In this document: one piece after another, positions 33,669 to 42,169 of the stretch
How the letters are laid out: each line of letters opens with the position of its first letter
Numbering within the stretch: position 1 is the stretch's first letter
Source: Lachnospiraceae bacterium
GTDB taxonomy: Bacteria > Bacillota > Clostridia > Lachnospirales > Lachnospiraceae
Direction of reading: 5' to 3'
Assembly: GCA_016294075.1 (NCBI GenBank)
Contig: JAEDCQ010000009.1
Span: 6,453-70,452, forward strand
DNA: 64,000 bases
Position numbers and translations under genes: made by a program
The notes under the pieces: generated by a model
Told to the model about the DNA's origin: nothing
What the model saw: only the letters and a program-made list of their open reading frames with translations
Databases searched by the model: none

Positions 33669-33714
33669 AAAAAAGAGAAAATGATGCGTTTTTGAATATC
33701 ATTTTCTCTTTTTT
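33669..33714. terminator. Orphan 17-bp-stem terminator in a divergent intergenic region
   Basis: A 17-base arm (33669-33685, core GAGAAAATGAT) pairs perfectly with 33698-33714 around a 12-base loop, with T-runs on both strands. The flanking genes point away from it, so no annotated transcript ends here. It implies a short unannotated RNA or insulation of the two promoters. Confidence 0.75.
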
Positions 33715-33754
33715 ATGTGCTTATATTACCACAAAAACTGCTTTTTTTCAAGAA

Positions 33755-33783
33755 TTGTAATAAACGGATTTGTGAAGTATAAT
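33755..33783 (+). promoter_or_regulatory. Promoter of the DUF6323/DUF6179 pair
   Basis: TTGTAA (33755-33760), 17-base spacer, perfect TATAAT (33778-33783), 31 bases before the DUF6323 ATG. Confidence 0.75.
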
Positions 33784-33813
33784 CAACAAACTATATTACA
33801 AGGAGTCGTTATT

Positions 33814-34281
33814 ATGGATGATAATTTAATAATGCTTTTATCAGAAAAAAATCAGATGAACTTAATAAAAAAAACAAATGAATATACCTCTCAATTCGGA
33901 TTATCTCTAAGCGATGGTGATATTCGGGAACTAATGCTTAGACGTAAAGAATGTTTATGTGAACAGCAAAGAGTAGAATTCGGCAAAGGAATTCTCGAAA
34001 AAATCATATTTGCATTTTGTGATTCACCCTTTATCTATCAGGAGAATTATGCAGAAACAATAGCAGACCTGCAGGATAGTTTCTATTTGTATAAAAATGA
34101 ATCAATGGATGAATTAACAGATGACGAATTGATAACTATTATGCGAAATGCTTTTGACAAAGAATGTCAGGGTTCCCTTGAATATCTGCAAGAAACATAC
34201 TTAGAGCAGTTTGCAAGAAAAATCCGGGCCAATACCCATAAGTTTATAGGGAGGTATACAAGTACAAATGAAAAAATCTGA
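33814..34281 (+). CDS. DUF6323-like protein
   Basis: 155 residues from the ATG at 33814, with AAGGAG 8 bases upstream. Longer frames reach into the promoter. The sequence is acidic and helical, with RRKECLCEQQRVEFGKGILEKIIFAFCDSPFIYQENY and ESMDELTDDELI segments that I associate with DUF6323, a family paired with DUF6179 in Lachnospiraceae. No catalytic motif is visible. It overlaps the next gene by 14 bases, which indicates translational coupling. Function is unknown. Confidence 0.72.
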   Translation: MDDNLIMLLSEKNQMNLIKKTNEYTSQFGLSLSDGDIRELMLRRKECLCEQQRVEFGKGILEKIIFAFCDSPFIYQENYAETIADLQDSFYLYKNESMDELTDDELITIMRNAFDKECQGSLEYLQETYLEQFARKIRANTHKFIGRYTSTNEKI

Positions 34282-34870
34282 TGTAACAAATATATATTCA
34301 ATGGAAGAGCTGCTTCCCATTGTAGGGAAGCTGGCAGAAGCATTTACAGCAAAAGAAAGCAGTTCTGTAACTTATGAGAGGGCAAAGCAGTTAATGGAAG
34401 CCGTAATATATTGTATTGCACATTTTGATGATGAAAATAATTTATTACCGGCACATCATAATCTGCCGGCAGAAGAAGCATACCGGCTTGGCTATACTGC
34501 AGTAATAGAAAAGGTCAAAGAAACACAGGATAAATATAATAAGTTACTGAATTTCTTTGACCATTATAATAATCGGAATTATAAAGATACAGTTGAAAAA
34601 GCGCTGCCCGGATTTTTCTTATACTACGATGCAAAATTCTCTCCAACGGATAATATTATTACCATGGATTATCCTGTGTTCGGACTCGATATGAATCTCG
34701 AAGGAATCGATATAATCCGGCAATATGTTGACGCAATTTGGGAAGAACAATGCTATTTATTAAAATTTCCCAGAGATTTTGTCATTGACAAATTTCGTTC
34801 TTTTTATCCAGGGTATGAGCATGAATATTTAAATTTAAGGGAAATATTTAAGCTGCAGATAAATGTTTAA
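34268..34870 (+). CDS. DUF6179-like protein
   Basis: 200 residues, starting inside the end of the DUF6323-like gene. It contains ELLPIVGKLAEAFTAKESSSVTYERAKQLMEAVIYCI and a later ALPGFFLYYDAKFSPTDNIITMDYPVFGLD. It is mostly helical with no membrane span. The family usually appears in one operon with DUF6323, suggesting a two-protein complex, possibly sporulation-related. That role is a guess. It ends 4 bases before the convergent glmR-type gene. Confidence 0.72.
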   Translation: MKKSDVTNIYSMEELLPIVGKLAEAFTAKESSSVTYERAKQLMEAVIYCIAHFDDENNLLPAHHNLPAEEAYRLGYTAVIEKVKETQDKYNKLLNFFDHYNNRNYKDTVEKALPGFFLYYDAKFSPTDNIITMDYPVFGLDMNLEGIDIIRQYVDAIWEEQCYLLKFPRDFVIDKFRSFYPGYEHEYLNLREIFKLQINV

Positions 34871-34873
34871 TAA

Positions 34874-35827
34874 TTATTTTTCCTCCAGCAGATACCCAAA
34901 TATATGCATTCCCAGCTTCAACACATCATGCCGGAGCAGATTATTTTTTACAGTCACATAATCATCACAGATTACCCTGTCCACTAATGATTCCGTCTCT
35001 TCTTTATCTAATACAACGGGATCTTTCTGTTCCAGGGATTCGTATCTTTTTGCCATGTCATCATCAATTTTTCCATTATTGGCAATAACTACATCTATCT
35101 TGCGTTTGCCAAGATACTGATTTAACAATCTGAGATGGTCGGATACCTTGAAATCTTCCGTTTCCCCGGGCTGTGTTACCATATTGCAGACATACATAAT
35201 CTTACCGTTACTTCTATCGATTGCATCCAATATTTCATCACAAATCAGATTCGGAATAATGCTCGTAAAAAGACTTCCCATACTGAGCAAAATCAAATCT
35301 GCCTCTTCTAATGCCTTTACCGCCTCTTTCGTAGGCACCGGCTTTTCTTTATAAAAAACACGTTTAATCCCACTATTTGTCTGTGTGATATGGTGTTCCC
35401 CTTCCACGATGCTTCCGTCTGACATCTCACCCATTAAAATAACATTGTCCTCCGTCAGCGGCACTACTTTCCCTTTTAGATTAAACACCTTACTTAAGGC
35501 TTCAATTCCATCCGACAAATTCCCTGTAATTTCAGAAGATGCTGTGAGCAGCAGATTCCCTACTGTATGTCCATCTAAATCACTTGTTGTATGAAATCGG
35601 TAATTAAATAATTCCATTACTAAAGGCTCTGTTTCTGATAACGCAACCAAAACTCTTCGTATATCCCCAACTGCAGGAATACTAAACTCTTCTCTTAACA
35701 CGCCTGTACTGCTGCCGTCATCACACACTGATACAATAGCTGTTATATCAAGAGGAAATTCCTTTAATCCGCGAAGTAATGTAGAAGAACCTGTTCCTCC
35801 GCCTAATACTACAACTTTTCTTTTCAT
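34874..35827 (-). CDS. glmR: GlmR/YvcK-family protein
   Basis: 317 residues with the P-loop-like VVLGGGTGSSTLLRGLKEF, SVCDDGSSTGVLREEF, and PAVGDIRRVLVALSE segments of the YvcK/CofD family. In Bacillus YvcK (GlmR) binds UDP-GlcNAc and stimulates GlmS, balancing gluconeogenesis and wall synthesis. Here it is not in the common rapZ-yvcK-whiA order but lies alone, convergent with DUF6179 and downstream of ddh. The short gap to the convergent gene leaves no room for a terminator. Confidence 0.9.
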   Translation of the reverse strand: MKRKVVVLGGGTGSSTLLRGLKEFPLDITAIVSVCDDGSSTGVLREEFSIPAVGDIRRVLVALSETEPLVMELFNYRFHTTSDLDGHTVGNLLLTASSEITGNLSDGIEALSKVFNLKGKVVPLTEDNVILMGEMSDGSIVEGEHHITQTNSGIKRVFYKEKPVPTKEAVKALEEADLILLSMGSLFTSIIPNLICDEILDAIDRSNGKIMYVCNMVTQPGETEDFKVSDHLRLLNQYLGKRKIDVVIANNGKIDDDMAKRYESLEQKDPVVLDKEETESLVDRVICDDYVTVKNNLLRHDVLKLGMHIFGYLLEEK

Positions 35828-35904
35828 AATCGGTTACATTCTCCTTACCCGCACTTCAGTTATCCATACAATAAACATTTCGTAATCCCTAATCTGAAGG
35901 TTTT

Positions 35905-36885
35905 TTACAGCATATGTGCTCTTAATTCTTCTCCTGAAAGCGGACTCATATATGCAGGTGCAATATCAAAAATGGTCTTACATCCTGCCATACCTTCCTT
36001 CTTCATGCGGTATGCCGCTCTTGCACAGGCAATAATTACCGATGCTGTGAATTCCGGATTGGAATCCAGCTTCAGACTATATTCTATAATATGACTGTTC
36101 TCTTCATTCCAGCCTGTTTTTCCGCTTCGGATTACAAAGCCACCATGCGGAATTCCCTTATGGTCTCTTTGTAATTCTTCTTCTGTAATGAAGTGAACGG
36201 TTGTATCGTAATCTGCAAAATAGTTCGGCATGGACTTAATTTCCTGCTCGATTTTTGCTTTATCTGCACCTTCCTTTGCTACCACAAAACATTCACGAAT
36301 ATGCTTCTCACGTGTAGTTAAGTCAGGATTTTCGCCGTTTCTTACTTTTTCAAGTGCTGATTCTACCGGAATTGTATACTGTTTTCCGTCTGCAACACCT
36401 TCTACACGGCGGATTGCATCGGAATGTCCCTGACTTACACCTTTCCCCCAGAAGGTATAATCCCTGCCCTGCGGTAAAATACAGTTTGCATACAAACGGT
36501 TAAGTGAAAACATTCCCGGATCCCATCCGCAGGAAATTACGGCAATATTACCGTTTTCCTTTGCTGCTGCATCTACATTTGCAAAATGCTCGGGAATTCT
36601 TGCATGTGTATCAAAGCTGTCTACTACGTTAAAATATTTTGCATATTCCGGCGTTTGTACGGGAAGGTCTGTTGCACTTCCTCCGCAAAGAATCAGAACA
36701 TCAATCTGATCTTTCATTTTTAAAGCATCCTCTGCGGGATAAACCTTAACGCCTTCCGTCAAGATTTTTACGGTTTCCGGATTTCTTCTGCTGAATACAG
36801 CAGCAAGCTCCATATCCGGATTCTGTTTGATAGCACATTCGATACCTTTTCCTAAGTTACCGTAGCCCATAATACCTATTTTCAT
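35905..36885 (-). CDS. ddh: meso-Diaminopimelate dehydrogenase
   Basis: 326 residues. An N-terminal NADP Rossmann motif (IGIMGYGNLGKGIE), the CGWDPGMFSLNRLY segment, and the C-terminal GMAGCKTIFDIAPAYMSP match Ddh. It makes meso-DAP directly from tetrahydrodipicolinate and ammonia, bypassing the acylated branches of lysine and peptidoglycan precursor synthesis. Its ATG at 36885 is 3 bases after the antiporter stop, and its AGGAGGAG ribosome site lies in the antiporter's last codons, so the two are coupled. Confidence 0.96.
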   Translation of the reverse strand: MKIGIMGYGNLGKGIECAIKQNPDMELAAVFSRRNPETVKILTEGVKVYPAEDALKMKDQIDVLILCGGSATDLPVQTPEYAKYFNVVDSFDTHARIPEHFANVDAAAKENGNIAVISCGWDPGMFSLNRLYANCILPQGRDYTFWGKGVSQGHSDAIRRVEGVADGKQYTIPVESALEKVRNGENPDLTTREKHIRECFVVAKEGADKAKIEQEIKSMPNYFADYDTTVHFITEEELQRDHKGIPHGGFVIRSGKTGWNEENSHIIEYSLKLDSNPEFTASVIIACARAAYRMKKEGMAGCKTIFDIAPAYMSPLSGEELRAHML

Positions 36886-36888
36886 TTA

Positions 36889-38115
36889 TTACTCCTCCTT
36901 TTCATTCTTATATAAGAATGTTTCATGATCGCGTTTTGCTTCTCCCATATCTTCTTTTGCGTATAATAATTTCAATATAATCGGGGTAGAAACAGAAGAT
37001 ACAATAATTAATAAAATTACAGATGTAAAATACACCGGTGAAAGCATTCCGACTGCAAGACCTTTCTGTGATACAATCAATGCGACCTCTCCTCTTGTCA
37101 TCATACCAACACCTATTTTTAATGAATCCATTGTATTAAACCGACACAGACGTGCCATAATTCCGCAGCCGATAATCTTCGCAAGCAAAGCAACTGCTAC
37201 AAACCCCAAAGAAAAGAGAAAAATTTCTCCGTTTAAATTATCAATATTAGTTTTTAAACCAATACTTGCAAAAAATATAGGTCCGAAAAGCATATAAGAA
37301 TTGATATCCATTTTTTCGGCTATGTAATTCGAATCACGTATAGAGCACAAAATGATACCGGCTACATATGCTCCCGTAATATCCGCAATACCGAAATACG
37401 ATTCCGCAATATAAGAAAGAGCAAGACAATAAGCAAGACCGGCAATCGGAATTCTTCTTGTATGCGGATAACGGTTATCTACCCATTTAAATATTTTGTA
37501 TGAGATATATCCTACTACAATTGCAAATACAAAAAATAATACTGTGTTGAAAATTACTTTTGTCGGATTTGAATCTGGATTTTTAAAACCTATTACAAAT
37601 GTTAATACAATAATACCAATAACATCATCTATAATAGCGGCACTTAAAATCGTTGTACCAACCTTTCCTTTTAATTTACCAAGCTCTCTAAGCGACTGTA
37701 CCGTAATACTGACCGATGTTGCTGTCATAATAACACCGATAAATACCGCAGAATAAAATTTATCGGAGCCCCATGGTGCGGCACCGTAAAATCCCATATA
37801 TAACAAAGTTCCGCCTATTAACGGAATAAAAACACCTGCACAGGCAATCGCAAATGCAATCGGACCTGTCTTCAACAATTCTTTTAAATCCGTTTCAAGT
37901 CCTGCTGAAAACATCAGAAGAATAACACCGATTTCTGCCATCTGAACCAGAAAATCACTTTGCTGGACGAGACCGAGTACACAGGGACCAATAATTAATC
38001 CGGCAATAATTTCTCCCACAACCTGCGGAGCCTTACATTTACGTGCAAGGATACCCATAAACTTAGCAGCGATTACAATAATCGCCAAATCCTTTAGTAT
38101 TTCATATGACTGCAT
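36889..38115 (-). CDS. CPA2-type cation:proton antiporter (KefB/NapA-like)
   Basis: 408 residues with about twelve membrane segments. It shows the GEIIAGLIIGPCVLG and MFSAGLETDLKEL entry segments, and ILSAAIIDDVIGIIVL with the tandem Asp pair that binds the ion, as in NapA/NhaA-type exchangers. There is no RCK/TrkA domain, so it is the core transporter only. It probably exchanges sodium or potassium for protons. It forms a two-gene unit with ddh. Confidence 0.92.
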   Translation of the reverse strand: MQSYEILKDLAIIVIAAKFMGILARKCKAPQVVGEIIAGLIIGPCVLGLVQQSDFLVQMAEIGVILLMFSAGLETDLKELLKTGPIAFAIACAGVFIPLIGGTLLYMGFYGAAPWGSDKFYSAVFIGVIMTATSVSITVQSLRELGKLKGKVGTTILSAAIIDDVIGIIVLTFVIGFKNPDSNPTKVIFNTVLFFVFAIVVGYISYKIFKWVDNRYPHTRRIPIAGLAYCLALSYIAESYFGIADITGAYVAGIILCSIRDSNYIAEKMDINSYMLFGPIFFASIGLKTNIDNLNGEIFLFSLGFVAVALLAKIIGCGIMARLCRFNTMDSLKIGVGMMTRGEVALIVSQKGLAVGMLSPVYFTSVILLIIVSSVSTPIILKLLYAKEDMGEAKRDHETFLYKNEKEE

Positions 38116-38142
38116 TTTTCCACCTCATAAAATATTACAATT

Positions 38143-39558
38143 TTAACATATGATTCCGTTTAATTCCTGATACAGATTTTTTGCAAAGCTATCCGTCATA
38201 CCGCATACATAATCCGTAACAAGAAGAAGACGGAGATATAATTTTTCTTCTTCCGTACTATTTTTTGAAAAATGATGATAAATACGCTTATAATCCTCTG
38301 ATATTAAAGCAATTAATCTTTGGTTAATATCCGAAAGCTTTTCTTCTGTATCGTAATATAATACTGCATTTACAAATTTGTCCAATAAAAAATCAATTAT
38401 TGTCTTTGCTGCAATCTCCAGTTTATAAATCGGTTTAGAAGTAAAAGCATATTGATAAGCAATATCACCCAGAGCATCCATAATCTTCTTAACGTTTGTT
38501 CCATAAAATAAATCATGCTTGTAAGTACCGCTCATAATCTCTTCATAATGGTTTACAAAGCTGTCAGATGCAGCAAATAACATATTTCCCTGGATACTCA
38601 CAATCCAATTTTGAACTGCATAAATATCCGGTTGCTCATAGTGGTTTTTTATTGCCTTTTCGTATTTATGCTCGAGAATACGAATCATATTCTTGTAATC
38701 CTCATTTTCCTCATCTGCCATAATACGCTTTTTTAATTCATCTATCAATATATTATAAGAAATGCATCCTTTTTTTAATGCATCCTCAATATCTGCTGTT
38801 TTATAAGCAATATCATCTGCCGCTTCCAAAAGAAAACTCAAAGGATGTCTTTTTCCGTTTGTAGTAAGGGAAGTCTGGATATTTTGAAAAATATCCCGCT
38901 CCGCATAGAAATATCCCATTTTCTTTGTACGGATATCGCCGCTTTTTTTATTTATTTCCAATGAAGAAACCGGATATTTTATAATCGTACCCAACAAAGC
39001 TTTTGTGAGATTCATTCCGTTTTCATCTACCAGAAAATGAAGCTTGGAAACAACTCTGAGTGCCTGTGTATTTCCTTCAAAATTACAAAAATCCTTCTGC
39101 ATCTGCTCAGATAAAATTTCACTCAAAGGTTTCTCATGGTATATAACCTTATCAAGATGTTCCTTAAACCAATCCTGAATAATTGTCTCACCAAAATGCC
39201 CAAAAGGAGGATTTCCGATATCATGCAGTAATCCCGCACATTGCAAAATCGCACAGATATCTTCTTTTTTCTGAATATTAAAGGAATTATCTTTTTTCTC
39301 CCTGAGTATTTTTTCTCCCACATTTTGTCCTAACGATTTTGCAAAAGAAGAAACTTCCAGGGAATGAGTTAATCTTGTTCTGATAAAATCACTTTTGTCT
39401 AAAGGAAATACCTGTGTTTTATCCTGCAGCCTTCTAAAAGATGCACTTCCTATAATTCTGTGATAATCTTTTTCAAATTCCGTCCTCAAATCTCTTGAAG
39501 TTGTACTTTTCTGATAGCTTCTTATTCTTTCTCCTGATAATAAATCATTCCAATTCAT
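38143..39558 (-). CDS. dgt: dGTP triphosphohydrolase-like HD enzyme
   Basis: About 471 residues. The HD metal site is visible as R-x-T-HSLEVS, LLHDIGNPPFGHFGE and later EAADDIAYKTADIEDA, the three Dgt/SAMHD1-type motifs. The enzyme splits dNTPs into nucleoside and tripolyphosphate and helps keep the dNTP pool balanced. It is the first gene after gyrA on the replication side. The ATG at 39558 is chosen because GAGGAAC sits before it and the upstream in-frame codons include the ribosome site. Confidence 0.93.
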   Translation of the reverse strand: MNWNDLLSGERIRSYQKSTTSRDLRTEFEKDYHRIIGSASFRRLQDKTQVFPLDKSDFIRTRLTHSLEVSSFAKSLGQNVGEKILREKKDNSFNIQKKEDICAILQCAGLLHDIGNPPFGHFGETIIQDWFKEHLDKVIYHEKPLSEILSEQMQKDFCNFEGNTQALRVVSKLHFLVDENGMNLTKALLGTIIKYPVSSLEINKKSGDIRTKKMGYFYAERDIFQNIQTSLTTNGKRHPLSFLLEAADDIAYKTADIEDALKKGCISYNILIDELKKRIMADEENEDYKNMIRILEHKYEKAIKNHYEQPDIYAVQNWIVSIQGNMLFAASDSFVNHYEEIMSGTYKHDLFYGTNVKKIMDALGDIAYQYAFTSKPIYKLEIAAKTIIDFLLDKFVNAVLYYDTEEKLSDINQRLIALISEDYKRIYHHFSKNSTEEEKLYLRLLLVTDYVCGMTDSFAKNLYQELNGIIC

Positions 39559-39611
39559 AAAAATGTTCCTCATCAAATTTAAACACTAAAAGCGTATCGT
39601 CTTATCGAACC

Positions 39612-39646
39612 AAAATGCCCTTTAGAAGTATTCTAAAGGGCATTTT
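39612..39646 (-). terminator. Terminator after gyrA
   Basis: AAAATGCCCTTTAGAA (39612-39627) pairs with TTCTAAAGGGCATTTT (39631-39646) around a 3-base loop. It is a 16-bp stem just past the gyrA stop and could act on both strands. Confidence 0.9.
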
Positions 39647-39648
39647 TA

Positions 39649-42159
39649 TTATTCTTCTGAATCACTTGAATCGCCCGGATTCAATTCTTCTTCGTTTAAT
39701 TCCTGTTCTCCATCCGATACTTTTTCTCTTACTTTAGCAATCTTGGCAACTTTTACATTATCATCCAGATTAATCATTTTTACTCCCGAAGTAATTCTGC
39801 CTAAAGTAGAAATATCATCCATGCGGAGCTGAATAATAATACCTTCGGTGGTAATCATCATAATCTCATGTTCATCTGTTACAGCCTTAACACCTACTAC
39901 ATACCCTGTCTTATCCGTAACCTTATAACATTTTACACCTTTACCGCCTCGACGCTGTATTTTAAATTCATTCAGATATGTGCGTTTTCCCAATCCGTTT
40001 TCAGATACAATCAATAATGAATCACCCTGATGGTCTAATTGCATTCCGACAATTTCATCGCCATCATCAATGCTCATTCCGATTACACCCATTGTTGCTC
40101 TTCCGGTAGCTCTGACATCTGTTTCCTTAAAACGAATACACATACCGTATTTCGTAACAAGGAAAATATCTGTTTCACTATCAGTACTTTTTACTTCTAT
40201 TAATTCATCATCATCTCTTAAACTGATTGCAGCAAGACCGTTTTTGCGGATATTGCTGTATTCCATTATAGAAGTCTTCTTCACAATACCTTTTCTGGTA
40301 ACCATAAAGAGATTTTTACGTTCTTCATAATTCTCAATAGGAATTAAAGCGGATATCTTCTCACCCGGATTTAACTGCAAAAGATTTACGATGGCTGTTC
40401 CTCTTGCCGTTCTTCCTGCTTCCGGAATTTCATAAGCCTTCATACGGTAAACACGTCCCATATTTGTGAAGAACATCAGATAATTATGAGTTGAAGTCAT
40501 TAAAAGGTCTTCAATATAATCATCTTCTATCGTCTGCATGCCCTTAATTCCTTTACCTCCCCGGTTCTGGGAGCGGAAATTATCAACTGTCATACGTTTA
40601 ATATATCCCAGGCTTGTCATTGCGATTACGGTATTTTCTTTCGGAATCATATCCTCCATGCTGATATCGTATTCATCAAACCCTATTTTACTTCTTCTGT
40701 CATCACCGAATTTATCCGATATTTCCATAATTTCCGTACGGATAACGCCGAGCAACAACTTTTCATCAGCCAGAATTGCTTTTAATTCTGCAATTTTTGC
40801 AACTAATTCCTTATGTTCATTTTCAATTTTTTCTCTTTCCAGACCGGTCAGGGCACGAAGTCTCATGTCAGCAATTGCCTGTGCCTGCACATCCGTAAGA
40901 CCAAAACGCTCCATTAAACGTTCTTTTGCAATCTGCGTATTTTTGGAGCTTCTCATAATCTGAATTACTTCATCAATATGATCTAATGCAATTAATAATC
41001 CCTGTAAAATATGGTCTCTTTCTTCTGCTTTATTTAAATCGTATTTTGTTCTTCTGGTAACAACATCCTCCTGATGCTTCAGATAATACTTTAACATATC
41101 AAGAAGATTCATTATTTTTGGCTCATTATTTACTAAAGCCAGCATTATCATACCGTAACTGTCCTGAAGCTGTGTATGTTTAAAAAGCTTATTTAATACA
41201 ATATTTGCATTTATATCCCTGCGCAGCTCCACAACCACACGCATACCTTCTCTGGAAGATTCATCTCTTAAATCTGTTATTCCGTCAATCTTTTTTTCTT
41301 TATGAAGCTCAGCAATTTTTTCAATTAATTTTGCTTTATTAACCATATAAGGAAGCTCAGTTATAATAATCTGTGACTTTCCGTTAGGAAGGGTATCAAT
41401 ATTCGTAACACCTCTAACAATAATTTTACCACGACCTGTACGATAAGCTTCTTCCGCTCCCTTTGTACCTAATATTACTGCTCCTGTAGGAAAATCAGGT
41501 GCTTTAATAAGAGGAATGATTTCATCAATATCCGTATCTCTGTCTTCCTCAACACGATTATCAATAATTTTAACGACAGCACTAATAACCTCACGTAAAT
41601 TGTGAGGCGGAATATTTGTTGCCATACCTACTGCAATACCTGTGGTACCGTTTACCAAAAGATTGGGATAACGGCTTGGTAATACAACCGGTTCTTTTTC
41701 TGTTTCATCAAAGTTTGGTACAAAATCAACTGTATCTTTATTAATATCTGCAAGCATTTCCATGGAAATCTTAGATAATCTTGCTTCCGTATATCGCATT
41801 GCAGCAGCACCGTCACCATCAACAGAACCAAAATTACCATGTCCGTCTACGAGAGGATAACGGAAAGACCAATCCTGTGCCATATTTACTAAAGCACCAT
41901 AAATGGAGCTGTCACCGTGAGGATGATATTTACCCATTGTATCACCGACAATACGCGCACATTTACGATGCGGTTTATCCGGTCCGTTATTTAATTCAAT
42001 CATGGAATAAAGTACACGTCTTTGAACCGGTTTTAAACCATCTCTTACATCAGGAAGTGCACGGGATGCAATAACACTCATTGCATAATCGATATAAGAG
42101 GTTTCCATAGTTTTTTTAAGGTCAACGTGTTTTACTTTATCAAAAATCTGGTCATCCAT
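39649..42159 (-). CDS. gyrA: DNA gyrase subunit A
   Basis: 836 residues. The catalytic tyrosine is Y123 in A-A-M-R-Y-T-E-A-R-L-S. The quinolone region reads H81-G-D-S84-S-I-Y-G88, with Ser at the main resistance position and Gly where E. coli has Asp87. The C-terminal beta-pinwheel has the GyrA box Q-N-R-G-G-K-G, needed to wrap DNA for negative supercoiling, and ends in an acidic tail. It is encoded 10 bases after gyrB, with AGGAGAC before the ATG. Confidence 0.98.
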   Translation of the reverse strand: MDDQIFDKVKHVDLKKTMETSYIDYAMSVIASRALPDVRDGLKPVQRRVLYSMIELNNGPDKPHRKCARIVGDTMGKYHPHGDSSIYGALVNMAQDWSFRYPLVDGHGNFGSVDGDGAAAMRYTEARLSKISMEMLADINKDTVDFVPNFDETEKEPVVLPSRYPNLLVNGTTGIAVGMATNIPPHNLREVISAVVKIIDNRVEEDRDTDIDEIIPLIKAPDFPTGAVILGTKGAEEAYRTGRGKIIVRGVTNIDTLPNGKSQIIITELPYMVNKAKLIEKIAELHKEKKIDGITDLRDESSREGMRVVVELRRDINANIVLNKLFKHTQLQDSYGMIMLALVNNEPKIMNLLDMLKYYLKHQEDVVTRRTKYDLNKAEERDHILQGLLIALDHIDEVIQIMRSSKNTQIAKERLMERFGLTDVQAQAIADMRLRALTGLEREKIENEHKELVAKIAELKAILADEKLLLGVIRTEIMEISDKFGDDRRSKIGFDEYDISMEDMIPKENTVIAMTSLGYIKRMTVDNFRSQNRGGKGIKGMQTIEDDYIEDLLMTSTHNYLMFFTNMGRVYRMKAYEIPEAGRTARGTAIVNLLQLNPGEKISALIPIENYEERKNLFMVTRKGIVKKTSIMEYSNIRKNGLAAISLRDDDELIEVKSTDSETDIFLVTKYGMCIRFKETDVRATGRATMGVIGMSIDDGDEIVGMQLDHQGDSLLIVSENGLGKRTYLNEFKIQRRGGKGVKCYKVTDKTGYVVGVKAVTDEHEIMMITTEGIIIQLRMDDISTLGRITSGVKMINLDDNVKVAKIAKVREKVSDGEQELNEEELNPGDSSDSEE

Positions 42160-42169
42160 TTTTAGTCTC

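Noticed and set aside
39649..42159. Gly88 in the GyrA quinolone region (where E. coli has Asp87) as an acquired resistance mutation
   Set aside because: Gly at this site seems common in wild-type Lachnospiraceae GyrA, and Ser84 is intact, so it is more likely lineage-specific.
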